Shown piece after piece: positions 8,993 to 18,147 of a DNA stretch of 64,000 nucleotides. Position 1 is the stretch's first letter. Each line of letters starts with the position of its first letter. The stretch covers positions 1 through 64,000 of the forward strand of contig NZ_VEGP01000027.1 of the NCBI RefSeq assembly GCF_007679495.1, given 5' to 3'. The notes beneath the pieces were generated by a model. That model was not told the DNA's origin. It did not search any database and saw only the letters and a program-made list of their open reading frames with translations. The position numbers and the translations under genes were made by a program. This DNA is from Paenibacillus sp. 32O-W (lineage in GTDB: Bacteria; Bacillota; Bacilli; Paenibacillales; NBRC-103111).

Positions 8993-9247
8993 TTATTTTG
9001 TCACAGGTGCGGGCATTTCCGTGACACAATTCTGACAAACTATTTTTCCTTTGAAGTAAGTCACGTCTTCTGCATTGCCGCAAAAGATGCAGGCAGGCTC
9101 ATATTTCTTCAACATGATTCTTTCGCCATCTACATAGATTTCCAAGGCGTCTTTTTCCCCGATTCCTAGAGTACGGCGAAGTTCTATAGGAATAACAACG
9201 CGTCCCAATTCATCAACTTTTCTTACAATTCCGGTAGATTTCAACAT
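8993..9247 (-). CDS. abrB: AbrB-family transition-state regulator with C-terminal Cys pairs
   Basis: An 84-residue AbrB family DNA-binding protein. Residues 1-50 match the swapped-hairpin domain almost exactly (STGIVRKVDELGRVVIP, then LRRTLGIGEKDALEI). The C-terminal half differs from B. subtilis AbrB: it has CIFC near residue 54 and CQNC near 74, a probable zinc ribbon that may replace the usual multimerisation tail. AbrB represses post-exponential genes. It has GAGGTGAAG before the start and its own promoter with a Spo0A-type box. Confidence 0.92.
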   Translation of the reverse strand: MLKSTGIVRKVDELGRVVIPIELRRTLGIGEKDALEIYVDGERIMLKKYEPACIFCGNAEDVTYFKGKIVCQNCVTEMPAPVTK

Positions 9248-9286
9248 AATGAAAACTTCACCTCTTCAATATATTAATCGTCATTA

Positions 9287-9337
9287 TTCGACAATATTTT
9301 ACTTTATTATAATACCAACTCTTCCCATAATAGTCAA
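9287..9337 (-). promoter_or_regulatory. abrB promoter with Spo0A box
   Basis: On the reverse strand TTGACT (9332-9337) and TATTAT (9309-9314) are 17 bases apart, a good sigma-A promoter. The sequence TTCGACA at 9287-9293, an exact Spo0A-box heptamer, lies just downstream of the expected start of transcription. In B. subtilis Spo0A represses abrB from boxes at this location, so the same is inferred here. Confidence 0.75.
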
Positions 9338-9546
9338 CACAAATCATTTCCCTTGCCTATCCATTTACAGGAAAAAGATAGATAGACAGTTGGTTTTTGT
9401 CTCTAATCCAGCGTTTACGCAATATTTTAAGGTGCAAACTGGATTTTTCAGTCATGAATCTTGTATATTTATACTATATTTTGGAATAGCAGGGAAGAGA
9501 AACTTTTCCTCTAACCCTTTTATATTGGGAAATCATCCATATATTT

Positions 9547-9576
9547 TTCGACAAATTCCTTCGATAATTTGTCGAA
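9547..9576. promoter_or_regulatory. Inverted pair of Spo0A-type boxes
   Basis: TTCGACAAAT (9547-9556) and ATTTGTCGAA (9567-9576) form a perfect 10-bp inverted repeat with a 10-base centre. Each arm contains the Spo0A heptamer. It lies about 50 bases before the HD-domain gene and 300 bases from abrB, so it could control the former. Binding is inferred from motif identity only. Confidence 0.5.
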
Positions 9577-9628
9577 TTGATGTCTAGAAAACTAATGAAT
9601 TTAAGAGATTAAAAGGAGGAACTGACTT

Positions 9629-10900
9629 ATGATGGAAGAGAAAGTGTTCAAAGATCCAGTCCACAAATATGTTTATGTTCAAGACGAGACTATCTGGCAC
9701 TTAATCAACACTAAAGAGTTTCAAAGGCTGCGCCGCATCCGTCAATTAGGTACCTCCTATGTAACCTTTCATGGTGCGGAACACAGCCGGTTCTCCCATT
9801 CTCTTGGAGTCTACGAAATAACCCGCAAAATCATTTCCTTGTTCGAGCGAAACCATTATCCGGATTGGCCGCGGGAAGAGCGGTTGCTCTGTCTTTGTGC
9901 CGCCTTGCTTCATGATTTGGGACACGGGCCCTTCTCCCATTCCATCGAGAAAACATTCAAGACGAATCATGAGGATTGGACTTGTCGAATGATTTTAGGA
10001 GATACCGAGGTTAATGAAGTTTTGCGCCGGATCGATCCCAGTTTTCCCGAGCAGGTAGCTGCGGTGATTGCCAAATCTTATCCTAAGGAAATAGTCGTCA
10101 GCTTAGTATCCAGCCAATTGGATGCGGACCGGATGGACTATTTACTGAGAGATGCTTATTATACAGGTGTTAATTACGGTACTTTCGACATGGAGCGCAT
10201 TCTTAGAATGATGCGGCCCTATAAGGGGCATGTCGTTGTCAAAGACAGCGGCATGCATGCCGTAGAGGATTATTTAATGTCCAGGTATCAGATGCACTGG
10301 CAGGTTTATTTCCATCCCGTAACCCGCAGCGCGGAAATTTTATTGGATAAAATTTTTATGCGTGCTAAAGCTTTATACGAAGATAGATACCCGTTTCGCT
10401 TTATGGTGAAACCGATACAGGCGCTTTTTGATCAAAAGTTATCAGTGAATGATTATTTTTATTTGGATGAAGCGCTGATGCAGACGGTGTTCATGTATTG
10501 GATGGAGGAAGAAGATGGGGTACTTGCCGACCTGTGCGCCCGATTTATTCACCGCAGGCTGTTTAAGCATGTTCCGATTGAGAAAGAGGACGAAGCGCTG
10601 GCTGAAGAGCTGAGGCTTTGGATGAACCGCCGGGGGTGGAAATCCGAATATTATGTCGAAATTGATTTTCCGCTCGATTTGCCTTATGATGTGTACCGAC
10701 CCGGCGAATTGGATGAGAAGCTGCCTATTTTGTTATTGGATGAGCGCAAACAATTAAACGAAATATCGACCCGGTCTGAGATCGTTCGTTCCATCAGCGG
10801 CATCCGCCGGGGCCAGAATCAACTTTATTATCCGGCTGAAATTGTTGCGCTGGACGATATGCCCGAAACTCTGCGCAGGCTGCTGGATGCAGATCGGTAA
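9629..10900 (+). CDS. HD-domain phosphohydrolase (YwfO/dGTPase-like)
   Basis: A 423-residue HD superfamily protein resembling YwfO and SAMHD1-type nucleotide hydrolases. Metal-binding residues are seen at H52 (EHSRFSHS), H95-D96 (LLHDLGHGPFSH) and the later D in QLDADRMDYLLRD near residue 173. The family hydrolyses dNTPs or related phosphates; the substrate here is not proven. AAAGGAGG lies before ATG 9629 (a second ATG follows at 9632). Its place between abrB and tatD, where B. subtilis has metS, is unusual. Confidence 0.88.
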   Translation: MMEEKVFKDPVHKYVYVQDETIWHLINTKEFQRLRRIRQLGTSYVTFHGAEHSRFSHSLGVYEITRKIISLFERNHYPDWPREERLLCLCAALLHDLGHGPFSHSIEKTFKTNHEDWTCRMILGDTEVNEVLRRIDPSFPEQVAAVIAKSYPKEIVVSLVSSQLDADRMDYLLRDAYYTGVNYGTFDMERILRMMRPYKGHVVVKDSGMHAVEDYLMSRYQMHWQVYFHPVTRSAEILLDKIFMRAKALYEDRYPFRFMVKPIQALFDQKLSVNDYFYLDEALMQTVFMYWMEEEDGVLADLCARFIHRRLFKHVPIEKEDEALAEELRLWMNRRGWKSEYYVEIDFPLDLPYDVYRPGELDEKLPILLLDERKQLNEISTRSEIVRSISGIRRGQNQLYYPAEIVALDDMPETLRRLLDADR

Positions 10901-10922
10901 TGGTTTTGGAAAGGAGCAGAAC

Positions 10923-11690
10923 ATGCTGACAGATACTCATGCGCATCTGAATGATGAGAAATTTGACGAAGACCGCGAAGCCGTCATAGCCAGAGCGGTA
11001 GAGCAAGGAGTTACAAGAATAGTCAATGTGGGTTTTAATCGGGAAACGATCCCTACTTCCCTTAAGCTCGCGGAACAATATGATTTTATTTATTCCACTG
11101 TAGGCTGGCATCCCCAGGATGCCAAAGATATGCGGCCCGAGGACCTCGATTGGCTCGAATCGCTATGCCGTCATGAGAAAGTAGTCGCTATAGGAGAGAT
11201 CGGACTTGATTATTATTGGGATACTTCTCCCAAAGATGTACAGGATCGCGTCTTCCGTGATCAGATCCGTTTGGCCCGCAAGCTGGGTCTGCCGATAGTG
11301 ATTCATAACCGGGACGCTCATGGCGATATCGTTAAAATCCTGCGGGAGGAGAAAGCTTCGGAAGTAGGCGGCATCATGCACTGCTATTCGGGAAGCTGGG
11401 AGACTGCCAAGCTGTGCCTGGATATGAACTTCCATATTTCCTTCGGCGGGCCGATAACCTTCAAGAACGCCAAACAGCCGAAAGAGGTGCTGCAGAAGGT
11501 GCCCCTCGATCGGCTGCTGATTGAGACGGATTCGCCTTATCTTACTCCCCATCCCTACCGCGGCAAAAGAAACGAGTCCGCCTATGTCCGGCTTGTAGCC
11601 GAAGCGGCCGCCGAACTGACAGGGAAGACGCTGGAAGAAATTGCAGAAATAACGACAACGAATGCTATACGACTGCTAAAGCTGAAGTGA
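10923..11690 (+). CDS. tatD: TatD family metal-dependent DNase
   Basis: A 255-residue TIM-barrel hydrolase of the TatD family (YabD). Metal ligands are visible in DTHAHL (residues 4-9), the GEIGLDYYW segment, HNRDAH, HCYSG and ETDSPYLTP. Family members are 3'-5' DNases and may act in DNA repair or tRNA processing. ATG 10923 has AAAGGAG upstream; a longer in-frame start inside the HD gene is unlikely. The 3' end overlaps convergent ecsB by 15 bases. Confidence 0.93.
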   Translation: MLTDTHAHLNDEKFDEDREAVIARAVEQGVTRIVNVGFNRETIPTSLKLAEQYDFIYSTVGWHPQDAKDMRPEDLDWLESLCRHEKVVAIGEIGLDYYWDTSPKDVQDRVFRDQIRLARKLGLPIVIHNRDAHGDIVKILREEKASEVGGIMHCYSGSWETAKLCLDMNFHISFGGPITFKNAKQPKEVLQKVPLDRLLIETDSPYLTPHPYRGKRNESAYVRLVAEAAAELTGKTLEEIAEITTTNAIRLLKLK

Positions 11691-12896
11691 GGTCCGCTTC
11701 AGCTTTTTTCTCATGAAGATGAGGCAGTAAGCGCTGACCATCAACAAGGAAACAGCTGCCGCGGCCAAGGAAAGGCCAGATCCCCGGGATTGCCAGACAA
11801 GCACCGCTCCTAGAAGGAGCCATTGGCTGAGCAGGCTTACATAAGCAATGCGGATAATCGCTGCTCTCTTGCTCATCGCATCAACAGGGTAGAGCTTAAG
11901 CCAGAACGTATAACGGTGATACTGATCCAGAGAAGACATCTGGACACAGGACATCCATAGGAAGATGCCGAACACCGCGATTTTCCAGTTCGGATCGGGA
12001 ACTAGAAGGAGAAGCAGAGCCCCGGCAGCGGTTAATCTGACCGAAATGCTGGCCGTTTCCGAGCGAATATACGTCTTCGTAAACAAATATAAATAAGTGG
12101 ACGCTTGGCGGAACGGGAATCGGCCTGTAATGGAAGCCAGCCAGCGCCGTGGTTTGACACGATTCGGCAGGTGATCCACTTCAATGAACCAGCTGAAGAA
12201 CAGATAATGCTTGGAGAGATGCTCCCGCTCCTTCCGAATCAGATATTCCCAAGGGATCGGATATTGATTCGTCTTCTTGTAGCTTGCCCAGAGGATGGTT
12301 ACACAAAGAAGGCCGATGATGCCTGCTATAGCGGGTCCATACTGGTATACGGTAAAAACGACAATGGTGGAGGCTATCCATCTAATGAAGCGAAGCAGTC
12401 GTCGACTGCGCTCATGAACCTGCCGGGCCTCTTGCCAACTGCCGAGAACATTCCCCCATTTAACAATTAATAGAAATACGCTCAACAGCAGAAAGGAGGT
12501 CGAACCGTCTTTGGATACTTTATAAAGTGGCCATAAAATAATCGCCACGACGAGAACTGTGGCAGCCTGCCAAAGATAACTGTACCGTAATGCCCGGGAT
12601 AAATAAGGCCCGATTCGGCTTTCCACCGGGAGCAAAAACACTCGATCCGCCGGCTGCAGGAATGTACGGATGGGACTGAAGGCTACCGCCCAGGTTATCA
12701 GAGGGACCGTGAACCAGTAATAAGGAAAGTTGTCCGGCAAAGTTTCCAGCCACTGAATATACATATACATTGCCGCTATAAAGGCAAAGAACAAGACCCC
12801 TTGGCTCATGCTTCTGCCGATGAACCGCCAGTAGTAGGCCGCCTCCTTCCAGAAGGATCGGCATCTTCTACCCCATAATTGAATGGGATCAAACAT
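11676..12896 (-). CDS. ecsB: ABC transporter permease EcsB
   Basis: A 406-residue polytopic membrane protein of the EcsB family, with around eight hydrophobic segments and an RVFLLPVE motif near residue 85. With EcsA it forms an ABC transporter that in B. subtilis affects secretion, regulated intramembrane proteolysis and competence. It overlaps ecsA by eight bases. It runs opposite to tatD and the two genes share their last 15 bases, with no terminator visible between them. Confidence 0.88.
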   Translation of the reverse strand: MFDPIQLWGRRCRSFWKEAAYYWRFIGRSMSQGVLFFAFIAAMYMYIQWLETLPDNFPYYWFTVPLITWAVAFSPIRTFLQPADRVFLLPVESRIGPYLSRALRYSYLWQAATVLVVAIILWPLYKVSKDGSTSFLLLSVFLLIVKWGNVLGSWQEARQVHERSRRLLRFIRWIASTIVVFTVYQYGPAIAGIIGLLCVTILWASYKKTNQYPIPWEYLIRKEREHLSKHYLFFSWFIEVDHLPNRVKPRRWLASITGRFPFRQASTYLYLFTKTYIRSETASISVRLTAAGALLLLLVPDPNWKIAVFGIFLWMSCVQMSSLDQYHRYTFWLKLYPVDAMSKRAAIIRIAYVSLLSQWLLLGAVLVWQSRGSGLSLAAAAVSLLMVSAYCLIFMRKKLKRTSLQL

Positions 12897-13641
12897 CTCC
12901 TTTTCCCCCGTTTTGAATCAGTTTATAGAAAATATCGTCGAGTGGCGCGCCTTCCATATTTGCCAACTGCCCCAATTCGACAAGCGTTCCCTCTCCAACA
13001 ATGACCCCCTCGTTAAGTACAAGGAAACGGTCGCAGTATTTTTCCAGAGTGGATAGGATATGAGAGCTGATCAGGAAGCTCGCCCCCGCCTCCTTGAAGG
13101 TGACCATCAAATCCAGCAGAGAGCGAATACCTAGCGGATCCAATCCGAGGAACGGCTCGTCGATAATATATAGCGGCGGTTCGATCAGAAAGGCGTTCAT
13201 GATCATTACCTTCTGGCGCATCCCCTTGGACAAATGTACCGGAAAATGCTTGACTTTATTCCTCATGTGAAACAAATCCAGAAGCTTGTCGGCCCGCGTG
13301 TTCAATTCCGTTTTGGAAAGTCCATAGGCAAGAGCGGTAAGCTCCAGATGCTCCCAAATCGTAAGCTCCTCATACAATTCAGGGCTTTCCGGAACATAGG
13401 CGAAGGCGGAGCGATAGATCCCCGGAGCCTCGGCCAAGGTCTGCCCTTTCACCCGGATATCGCCTTGCTGCGGTTGAAGCAAACCGAGAATGTGTTTGAT
13501 TGTTGTGCTTTTGCCTGCTCCGTTTAAACCTATCAGGCCTATCATTTCCCCTTCATTGACAGAAAAGGAAATATTTTTTAGGACTGGCTTGTGGATAAAG
13601 TACCCTCCGAATACGTTTTCAAGGGTCAAAATCGGTGCCAA
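12889..13641 (-). CDS. ecsA: ABC transporter ATP-binding protein EcsA
   Basis: A 250-residue ATPase. Walker A is GLNGAGKST at residues 38-46; the signature is LSKGMRQK near 138, an SKG variant of the LSGGQ motif that is common in EcsA; Walker B is LYIIDEPFLGLD near 160; and the H-loop follows in ISSHIL. It pairs with EcsB, encoded immediately downstream. In B. subtilis ecsAB lies elsewhere on the chromosome, so its position next to tatD and yabE is a local rearrangement. Confidence 0.93.
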   Translation of the reverse strand: MAPILTLENVFGGYFIHKPVLKNISFSVNEGEMIGLIGLNGAGKSTTIKHILGLLQPQQGDIRVKGQTLAEAPGIYRSAFAYVPESPELYEELTIWEHLELTALAYGLSKTELNTRADKLLDLFHMRNKVKHFPVHLSKGMRQKVMIMNAFLIEPPLYIIDEPFLGLDPLGIRSLLDLMVTFKEAGASFLISSHILSTLEKYCDRFLVLNEGVIVGEGTLVELGQLANMEGAPLDDIFYKLIQNGGKGDV

Positions 13642-14135
13642 AAAACCTACCTCGCTTTCCCATATTATGGATATTTTTAACTTAATTTATGTCTGTCCAT
13701 TATAAACCTAAGGCGCTTATTTTCCTAATGCAACACGAAAAACGGCGAAATAATCAGAAAACCTTTATTAATGGATAGAAATAGAACGGTTATGTTTTGT
13801 AATTTTCAGAATTTGCCGGAATAGGTTCGAAAATCGGGTTTTTATATAGGGATCACCCTCTTTACAAGGTTGATCGATAGAGCTTATGATAACTTTCATG
13901 AAAGCTTAAAACCTATCGCCGAATTTCTAATCGCTAATAATTTTGGGATACATATCCGGACTTTCACATAGAGTTTTGTTTAAGGGGAGGTGGAGCTAGG
14001 TCAAGAGCGCCAAAAGTGTGATCTTGTCAATCAAGAAATTACGGTGATATTAATCTAAACCCAATTATCTTAGTCGCGTCAGATCTTAATCATGCGTAAC
14101 AGTCGACGGCGGGGCTTTGAAGGAGGACCGAAGAA
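13642..14135. other. Long intergenic region between ecsA and yabE
   Basis: A 494-base AT-rich gap between divergent genes. A possible forward promoter for yabE is TTTACA (13861-13866) and TATGAT (13885-13890), 18 apart. A short palindrome CTTTCATGAAAG lies just after it. I looked for a c-di-AMP (ydaO-type) riboswitch, often found before such cell-wall genes, and did not see its conserved blocks. The 245-base leader this would give to yabE is unexplained. Confidence 0.4.
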
Positions 14136-15275
14136 GTGGGCGCAATCCAGGTTGAGAACACCCATGTAAAACGATCATCCAGCATGTCCTTCGCATTGCG
14201 TTGGAAGCATGAAAACCTGCGTTTGGTAACAATAATTGCCTTGGCTTCATTCGCATTGACTTTCATGTTTTTCATGTTGTTGTACGGTACGGCAACCAAA
14301 AGCGTTTCTTTGGTGGTGGACGGAGAAGAAAAAACGATTCAAACGAAACAGTGGATCTTGAGTCGTCTGCTGGATGAACAAGGAATCTCGGTAGATGAGC
14401 ATGACCGCATTTCGGCGGATCTCAACACCCAAATCGAGAACGGCGACCGATTTACGATCGATCATACATTGCCTGTTCTGGTAACTGCTGATGGGGAGAC
14501 CAAGACATTGTACACAACTGGAAGAACGGTTGCCAGTGCGTTGGAAGATTTAAATATACATGTTGGGGAAGACGATAGAGTCGTTCCCGCCATAGAAGAT
14601 CCCATTGTGTCGGACGCCTCTATTCAGGTGATCCGCGTTACGAAACAGATTGAAGAACAGACGGTGCCGCTTGCCTTTGAAACGATAACCCAAGATGATC
14701 ATAACTTGCTCAAGGGAAAAGAGCAGGTAGTTCAGGAAGGGAAAGAAGGCAGCAAGCTGGTGCAGACCGAGAAGGTTTATGAAGACGGTCAGTTAATTGC
14801 GGAAAGCATCGTAGGAGAGACGATTGTCGAAGAGAGCGTGAATAAAGTTATTGCGGTAGGCGTTAAAAATCCGCAAGTCATGGCTTTGTCCGCAGAGTCA
14901 GGCGGCGAGTTCATTCCCGACAACGGAGTTCCGACGAAGTATAATAAAATTTTGAACAATGTTACGCTTACGGCATATACAGCCGGGGCTTCTTCAACGG
15001 GGAAAAATCCCGGAGATGAAGGATACGGAATTACCGCATCCGGAACGAAGGTAACGGAAGGGCGTACCATTGCTGTAGACAAGAGTGTCATCCCGATGGG
15101 ATGGTGGGTTTATATCGATGGAATCGGCTATCGCCGGGCCGAGGATACAGGCAGCGCCATTAAAGGCAACAAGATTGATATTTACTTCGAGAGCGAGTCT
15201 TATGCCAATAAATTTGGCGTGAAACGGGGCTATACCGTATATGTTATCGGACCTAAGAAACCAACTGCTGATTAA
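14136..15275 (+). CDS. yabE: G5/3D-domain cell-wall protein (YabE-like)
   Basis: A 379-residue secreted or membrane-anchored wall-active protein. One membrane segment lies at about residues 31-50; two DUF348 repeats follow (about 55-160), then a G5 domain (about 163-240) and a C-terminal 3D domain (about 275-375) with the Asp residues in AVDKSVIPMG, AEDTG and KIDIYF. The layout matches YabE and resembles resuscitation-promoting factors; lytic transglycosylase activity is inferred. It starts with GTG behind GGAGG and ends at a clear terminator. Confidence 0.92.
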   Translation: MGAIQVENTHVKRSSSMSFALRWKHENLRLVTIIALASFALTFMFFMLLYGTATKSVSLVVDGEEKTIQTKQWILSRLLDEQGISVDEHDRISADLNTQIENGDRFTIDHTLPVLVTADGETKTLYTTGRTVASALEDLNIHVGEDDRVVPAIEDPIVSDASIQVIRVTKQIEEQTVPLAFETITQDDHNLLKGKEQVVQEGKEGSKLVQTEKVYEDGQLIAESIVGETIVEESVNKVIAVGVKNPQVMALSAESGGEFIPDNGVPTKYNKILNNVTLTAYTAGASSTGKNPGDEGYGITASGTKVTEGRTIAVDKSVIPMGWWVYIDGIGYRRAEDTGSAIKGNKIDIYFESESYANKFGVKRGYTVYVIGPKKPTAD

Positions 15276-15328
15276 GCTTGGCTTTTGGGCCAGTTAATGG
15301 TATAAATTAAAAGACAGTGAAGCATGAC

Positions 15329-15355
15329 AAGAAGAGGGTAGCTCCTCTTCTTTTT
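15329..15355 (+). terminator. Terminator after yabE
   Basis: AAGAAGAGG (15329-15337) pairs with CCTCTTCTT (15344-15352) around a six-base loop and runs into T residues. Confidence 0.85.
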
Positions 15356-15564
15356 GCTTGTTATAGGTGGTCCGGTTCAATCGTATGGCGGGAACGAACC
15401 GCTGATAGCATTATGTTAATCCGAGGATAACAGCGATTGGAAGTCCAAATTTGTCTAGGATAAAAATTTTACGGGTAACTTGGAATTCCAACGGTCTCTA
15501 AAACCACTTCATGCTAAGAAGCGCAGCACAAATGGTTCATAATTTTTCGCTTGAGGTGAACCGA

Positions 15565-16110
15565 ATGATTAAGGAATTAATTGTCGTTGAGGGGAAGGAC
15601 GATACGGCTGCTATTCGTAGAGCCGTAGAGGCGGATACGATCGAAACCGGCGGATCGGCCATTAACGAAGACATCTACCGCCGGATTGAATTGGCGCAGG
15701 AACGGAGAGGCGTCATCATATTCACCGACCCCGATCATGCGGGGGAGAAACTGAGAAGACTGATTACTGCCAGAGTACCCGGCTGCAAGCACGCTTTCCT
15801 CCAGAAGGAGGACGCCTTATATAAGGATGATATAGGCGTCGAGAATGCCTCCCCAGAGGCAATTCGGACGGCTCTTGCGAATGTTAAGACAGATTTCAAT
15901 CCGGCCGAATCGGAAATCTCCTGGCAGGATCTGATCGAAGCGGGCTTGATCGGTCATCCCCAAGTTTCCCAACGCCGTCTGGAGGCGGGCAAGCTGCTGG
16001 GAATTGGGTATGCTAACGGAAAACAGTTTCATAAGAGATGCCGCATGTTTAAAATTAGCCGGGCGGAATTCGAGCAGGCCATTAAGGAATTAGCCAAAAG
16101 AGGGTTGTAA
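15565..16110 (+). CDS. rnmV: Ribonuclease M5
   Basis: RNase M5 matures 5S rRNA by cutting its precursor on both strands of a helix. The 181-residue protein has the Toprim catalytic residues E9 (VVEGKDD) and the D55-x-D57 pair (FTDPDHAGE). It starts at ATG 15565 behind GAGGTGAA; the longer in-frame start at 15511 has no ribosome site. The ksgA ATG follows its TAA directly, so both are probably co-translated. Confidence 0.95.
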   Translation: MIKELIVVEGKDDTAAIRRAVEADTIETGGSAINEDIYRRIELAQERRGVIIFTDPDHAGEKLRRLITARVPGCKHAFLQKEDALYKDDIGVENASPEAIRTALANVKTDFNPAESEISWQDLIEAGLIGHPQVSQRRLEAGKLLGIGYANGKQFHKRCRMFKISRAEFEQAIKELAKRGL

Positions 16111-17001
16111 ATGGACAAACAACTAAAGGACTACGGAGATATTTCTGCACCGAATCGAACGAAAGAGATTGTGTCCCGACATGGATTTTCCTTTAAGAAA
16201 AGCTTGGGGCAAAACTTTCTGGTCGATCAAAATATATTGCGTAAAATCGTTGAAGCGGCTGAATTGGGCCCCGATGATGGAGCCTTGGAGATCGGACCCG
16301 GGATCGGATCTCTCACCGAACCGCTGGCCAGGGCGGCCAAGGCCGTGTTAGCTGTAGAGATTGACCAGCGGCTGATTCCCATACTTGACGAAACTCTGGC
16401 CTCTTACTCTAATGTGCAGATCGTACACGGGGATGTGCTTAAACTGCCTTTGGGCGATTTGCTGCGCCAGCATCTGGGAGAATGCGAACGGGTCAGTGTT
16501 GTGGCTAATTTGCCCTACTATGTAACGACCCCTATTGTGATGAAGCTGCTGGAAGAGAAGCTTCCGCTCCGTAACATCGTGGTAATGATTCAGAAGGAGG
16601 TTGCCGATCGTATGGCCTCGGGACCGGGGACCAAGGATTACGGAAGCCTGAGTTTAGCGGTTAGCTATTACTGTGAGCCCCAATTGGTCACCATTGTTCC
16701 GCGTACGGTCTTCATTCCGCAGCCTAACGTGGACTCTGCGGTCATTAAGCTGAAGGTAAGAGACCGGCCTCCGGTGCAGGTGGAAGACGAAGCCTTCTTC
16801 TTTGATGTTGTGCAGGCAGCCTTTGCCCAGAGACGGAAAACGGTTGCCAACAACTTGCTCGCCCGTTTCTTCGGTAAAGGGGAGAGATCGCGTTTGGAGA
16901 CTATTCTGGCAGAGGCGGGAATAGATCCGGCTCGGCGCGGAGAGACACTATCCATTGACGAATATGCCCGACTAAGCAACATCATGCTGCGCTCCCTGTA
17001 A
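16111..17001 (+). CDS. ksgA: 16S rRNA dimethyladenosine transferase
   Basis: KsgA/RsmA dimethylates A1518 and A1519 of 16S rRNA and acts as a late assembly checkpoint for the 30S subunit. The 296-residue protein shows [13 protein letters not shown] near residue 31, the SAM motif [13 protein letters not shown] near 60 and the catalytic [10 protein letters not shown] near 130. It directly abuts rnmV, as in B. subtilis. Confidence 0.97.
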   Translation: MDKQLKDYGDISAPNRTKEIVSRHGFSFKKSLGQNFLVDQNILRKIVEAAELGPDDGALEIGPGIGSLTEPLARAAKAVLAVEIDQRLIPILDETLASYSNVQIVHGDVLKLPLGDLLRQHLGECERVSVVANLPYYVTTPIVMKLLEEKLPLRNIVVMIQKEVADRMASGPGTKDYGSLSLAVSYYCEPQLVTIVPRTVFIPQPNVDSAVIKLKVRDRPPVQVEDEAFFFDVVQAAFAQRRKTVANNLLARFFGKGERSRLETILAEAGIDPARRGETLSIDEYARLSNIMLRSL

Positions 17002-17010
17002 ACTTCTTAT

Positions 17011-17040
17011 ACACCAAAAGCCCATCCCTGCCATAGGATA
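17011..17040 (+). promoter_or_regulatory. Candidate sigma-K promoter of yabG
   Basis: CATAGGATA at 17032-17040 fits the sigma-K -10 pattern CATAnnnTA exactly. ACACC at 17011-17015, 16 bases upstream, fits the AC-rich -35. B. subtilis yabG is a sigma-K gene, which supports the reading. Confidence 0.6.
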
Positions 17041-17057
17041 GTTCAAGGGGAGGGATT

Positions 17058-17936
17058 ATGGCGATGAAGCAAGGGGATCTGGTAACGAGAAAATCCTACG
17101 GCGGAGATGTCATCTTCAGAATCGAAGCGATAAGTCGGTACAAATCCTGGTTGAGAGGGATCAATTACCGGCTTCTGGCCGATGCACCGCCGGCTGATTT
17201 GGAACCGGTCAGCTCCGCGAGGATTTACAAGGACGAGGAGGCGTTTCAAAGGAGTGCGGACGAATCCATAAGGCGATTTGGCGAAACGCAGAAACAGACC
17301 CATAAGAAGGGAAACAGCCGCGTCAATCCGAATAAAGCGCGCCAAGCCCGCTCCTTCTTTGAGCTTCCGGGCAAAGTGCTCCATCTGGACGGAGACCCCC
17401 GCTACTTGAGAAAGTGTATGGAGCTGTATAAGCAGCTAAGAGTACCCGCTGAAGGGGTACATGTTCATGAATCGGCAATGCCGTCTGTACTATATAAGCT
17501 GCTTCCGCAGTCCCAGCCCGATATCGTGGTCATTACGGGGCATGACGGGCTTGTCAAAGGTCAGGGGCAGCCGGATGTCATGAATCTTAGCAATTACAAA
17601 AATTCGCATAATTTCGTTCAGGCTGTGAAGATAGCCCGGCAGTACGACAGAAACCGGGACTCTCTCGTTATTATAGCAGGTGCCTGTCAGTCCCATTATG
17701 AGGCGTTGCTGCTCGCCGGGGCCAACTTTGCCAGCTCGCCTTCGCGGGTGTTGATCCATGCCCTGGATCCGCTGATTGTGGCATCGAGAGTATCCTTCAC
17801 TTCCATTGATGATACGATCCAAATTTCCGACATTATCCATCAAACCCAGTCGGGGCTTGAAGGGCTGGGAGGCATACAGACCCGGGGAAGCTTCCGATTA
17901 GTTTTGCCGAAGCCGCAGACCCATATGGAATCCTGA
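17058..17936 (+). CDS. yabG: Sporulation-specific protease YabG
   Basis: A 292-residue homologue of YabG, a cysteine-type protease that processes spore coat proteins (SpoIVA, SafA and others in B. subtilis) late in sporulation. Conserved segments include GDLVTRKSYGGDVIFRI at the start, VITGHDG near residue 157 and GACQSHYEALLLAGANFASS near 211, which holds the likely catalytic Cys. ATG 17058 follows GGGAGGG. A sigma-K-like promoter lies just upstream and a terminator just downstream, making it a single-gene unit. Confidence 0.95.
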   Translation: MAMKQGDLVTRKSYGGDVIFRIEAISRYKSWLRGINYRLLADAPPADLEPVSSARIYKDEEAFQRSADESIRRFGETQKQTHKKGNSRVNPNKARQARSFFELPGKVLHLDGDPRYLRKCMELYKQLRVPAEGVHVHESAMPSVLYKLLPQSQPDIVVITGHDGLVKGQGQPDVMNLSNYKNSHNFVQAVKIARQYDRNRDSLVIIAGACQSHYEALLLAGANFASSPSRVLIHALDPLIVASRVSFTSIDDTIQISDIIHQTQSGLEGLGGIQTRGSFRLVLPKPQTHMES

Positions 17937-17939
17937 TTC

Positions 17940-17968
17940 AAGCACCTTGCTTATAGGTGCTTTTTTTG
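17940..17968 (+). terminator. Terminator after yabG
   Basis: AAGCACC (17940-17946) pairs with GGTGCTT (17956-17962) and seven T follow. Confidence 0.88.
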
Positions 17969-18049
17969 TAGAATTATGGAGGTTTAACCGGATTCGGGAA
18001 CCGTACCGGCAGGCCTCGTTGTTCAAAAAAATTCGGGACAAATTAACCG

Positions 18050-18119
18050 TTGACAACGCAATTATGATGCTGATATAATATTATCCTTAATTGACAAGCT
18101 GCCCATCTTGAGTTATAAT
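18050..18119 (+). promoter_or_regulatory. Two tandem sigma-A promoters of veg
   Basis: The first has TTGACA (18050-18055) and TATAAT (18074-18079), 18 apart. The second has TTGACA (18091-18096) and TATAAT (18114-18119), 17 apart. All four hexamers match consensus exactly. veg promoters are among the strongest in B. subtilis. Confidence 0.88.
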
Positions 18120-18147
18120 GGACTAAGGAAAGAGGTGGTAGCTTACA

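Noticed and set aside
13700-14135. c-di-AMP (ydaO/yuaA) riboswitch before yabE
   Set aside because: The conserved blocks expected for that class were not found.
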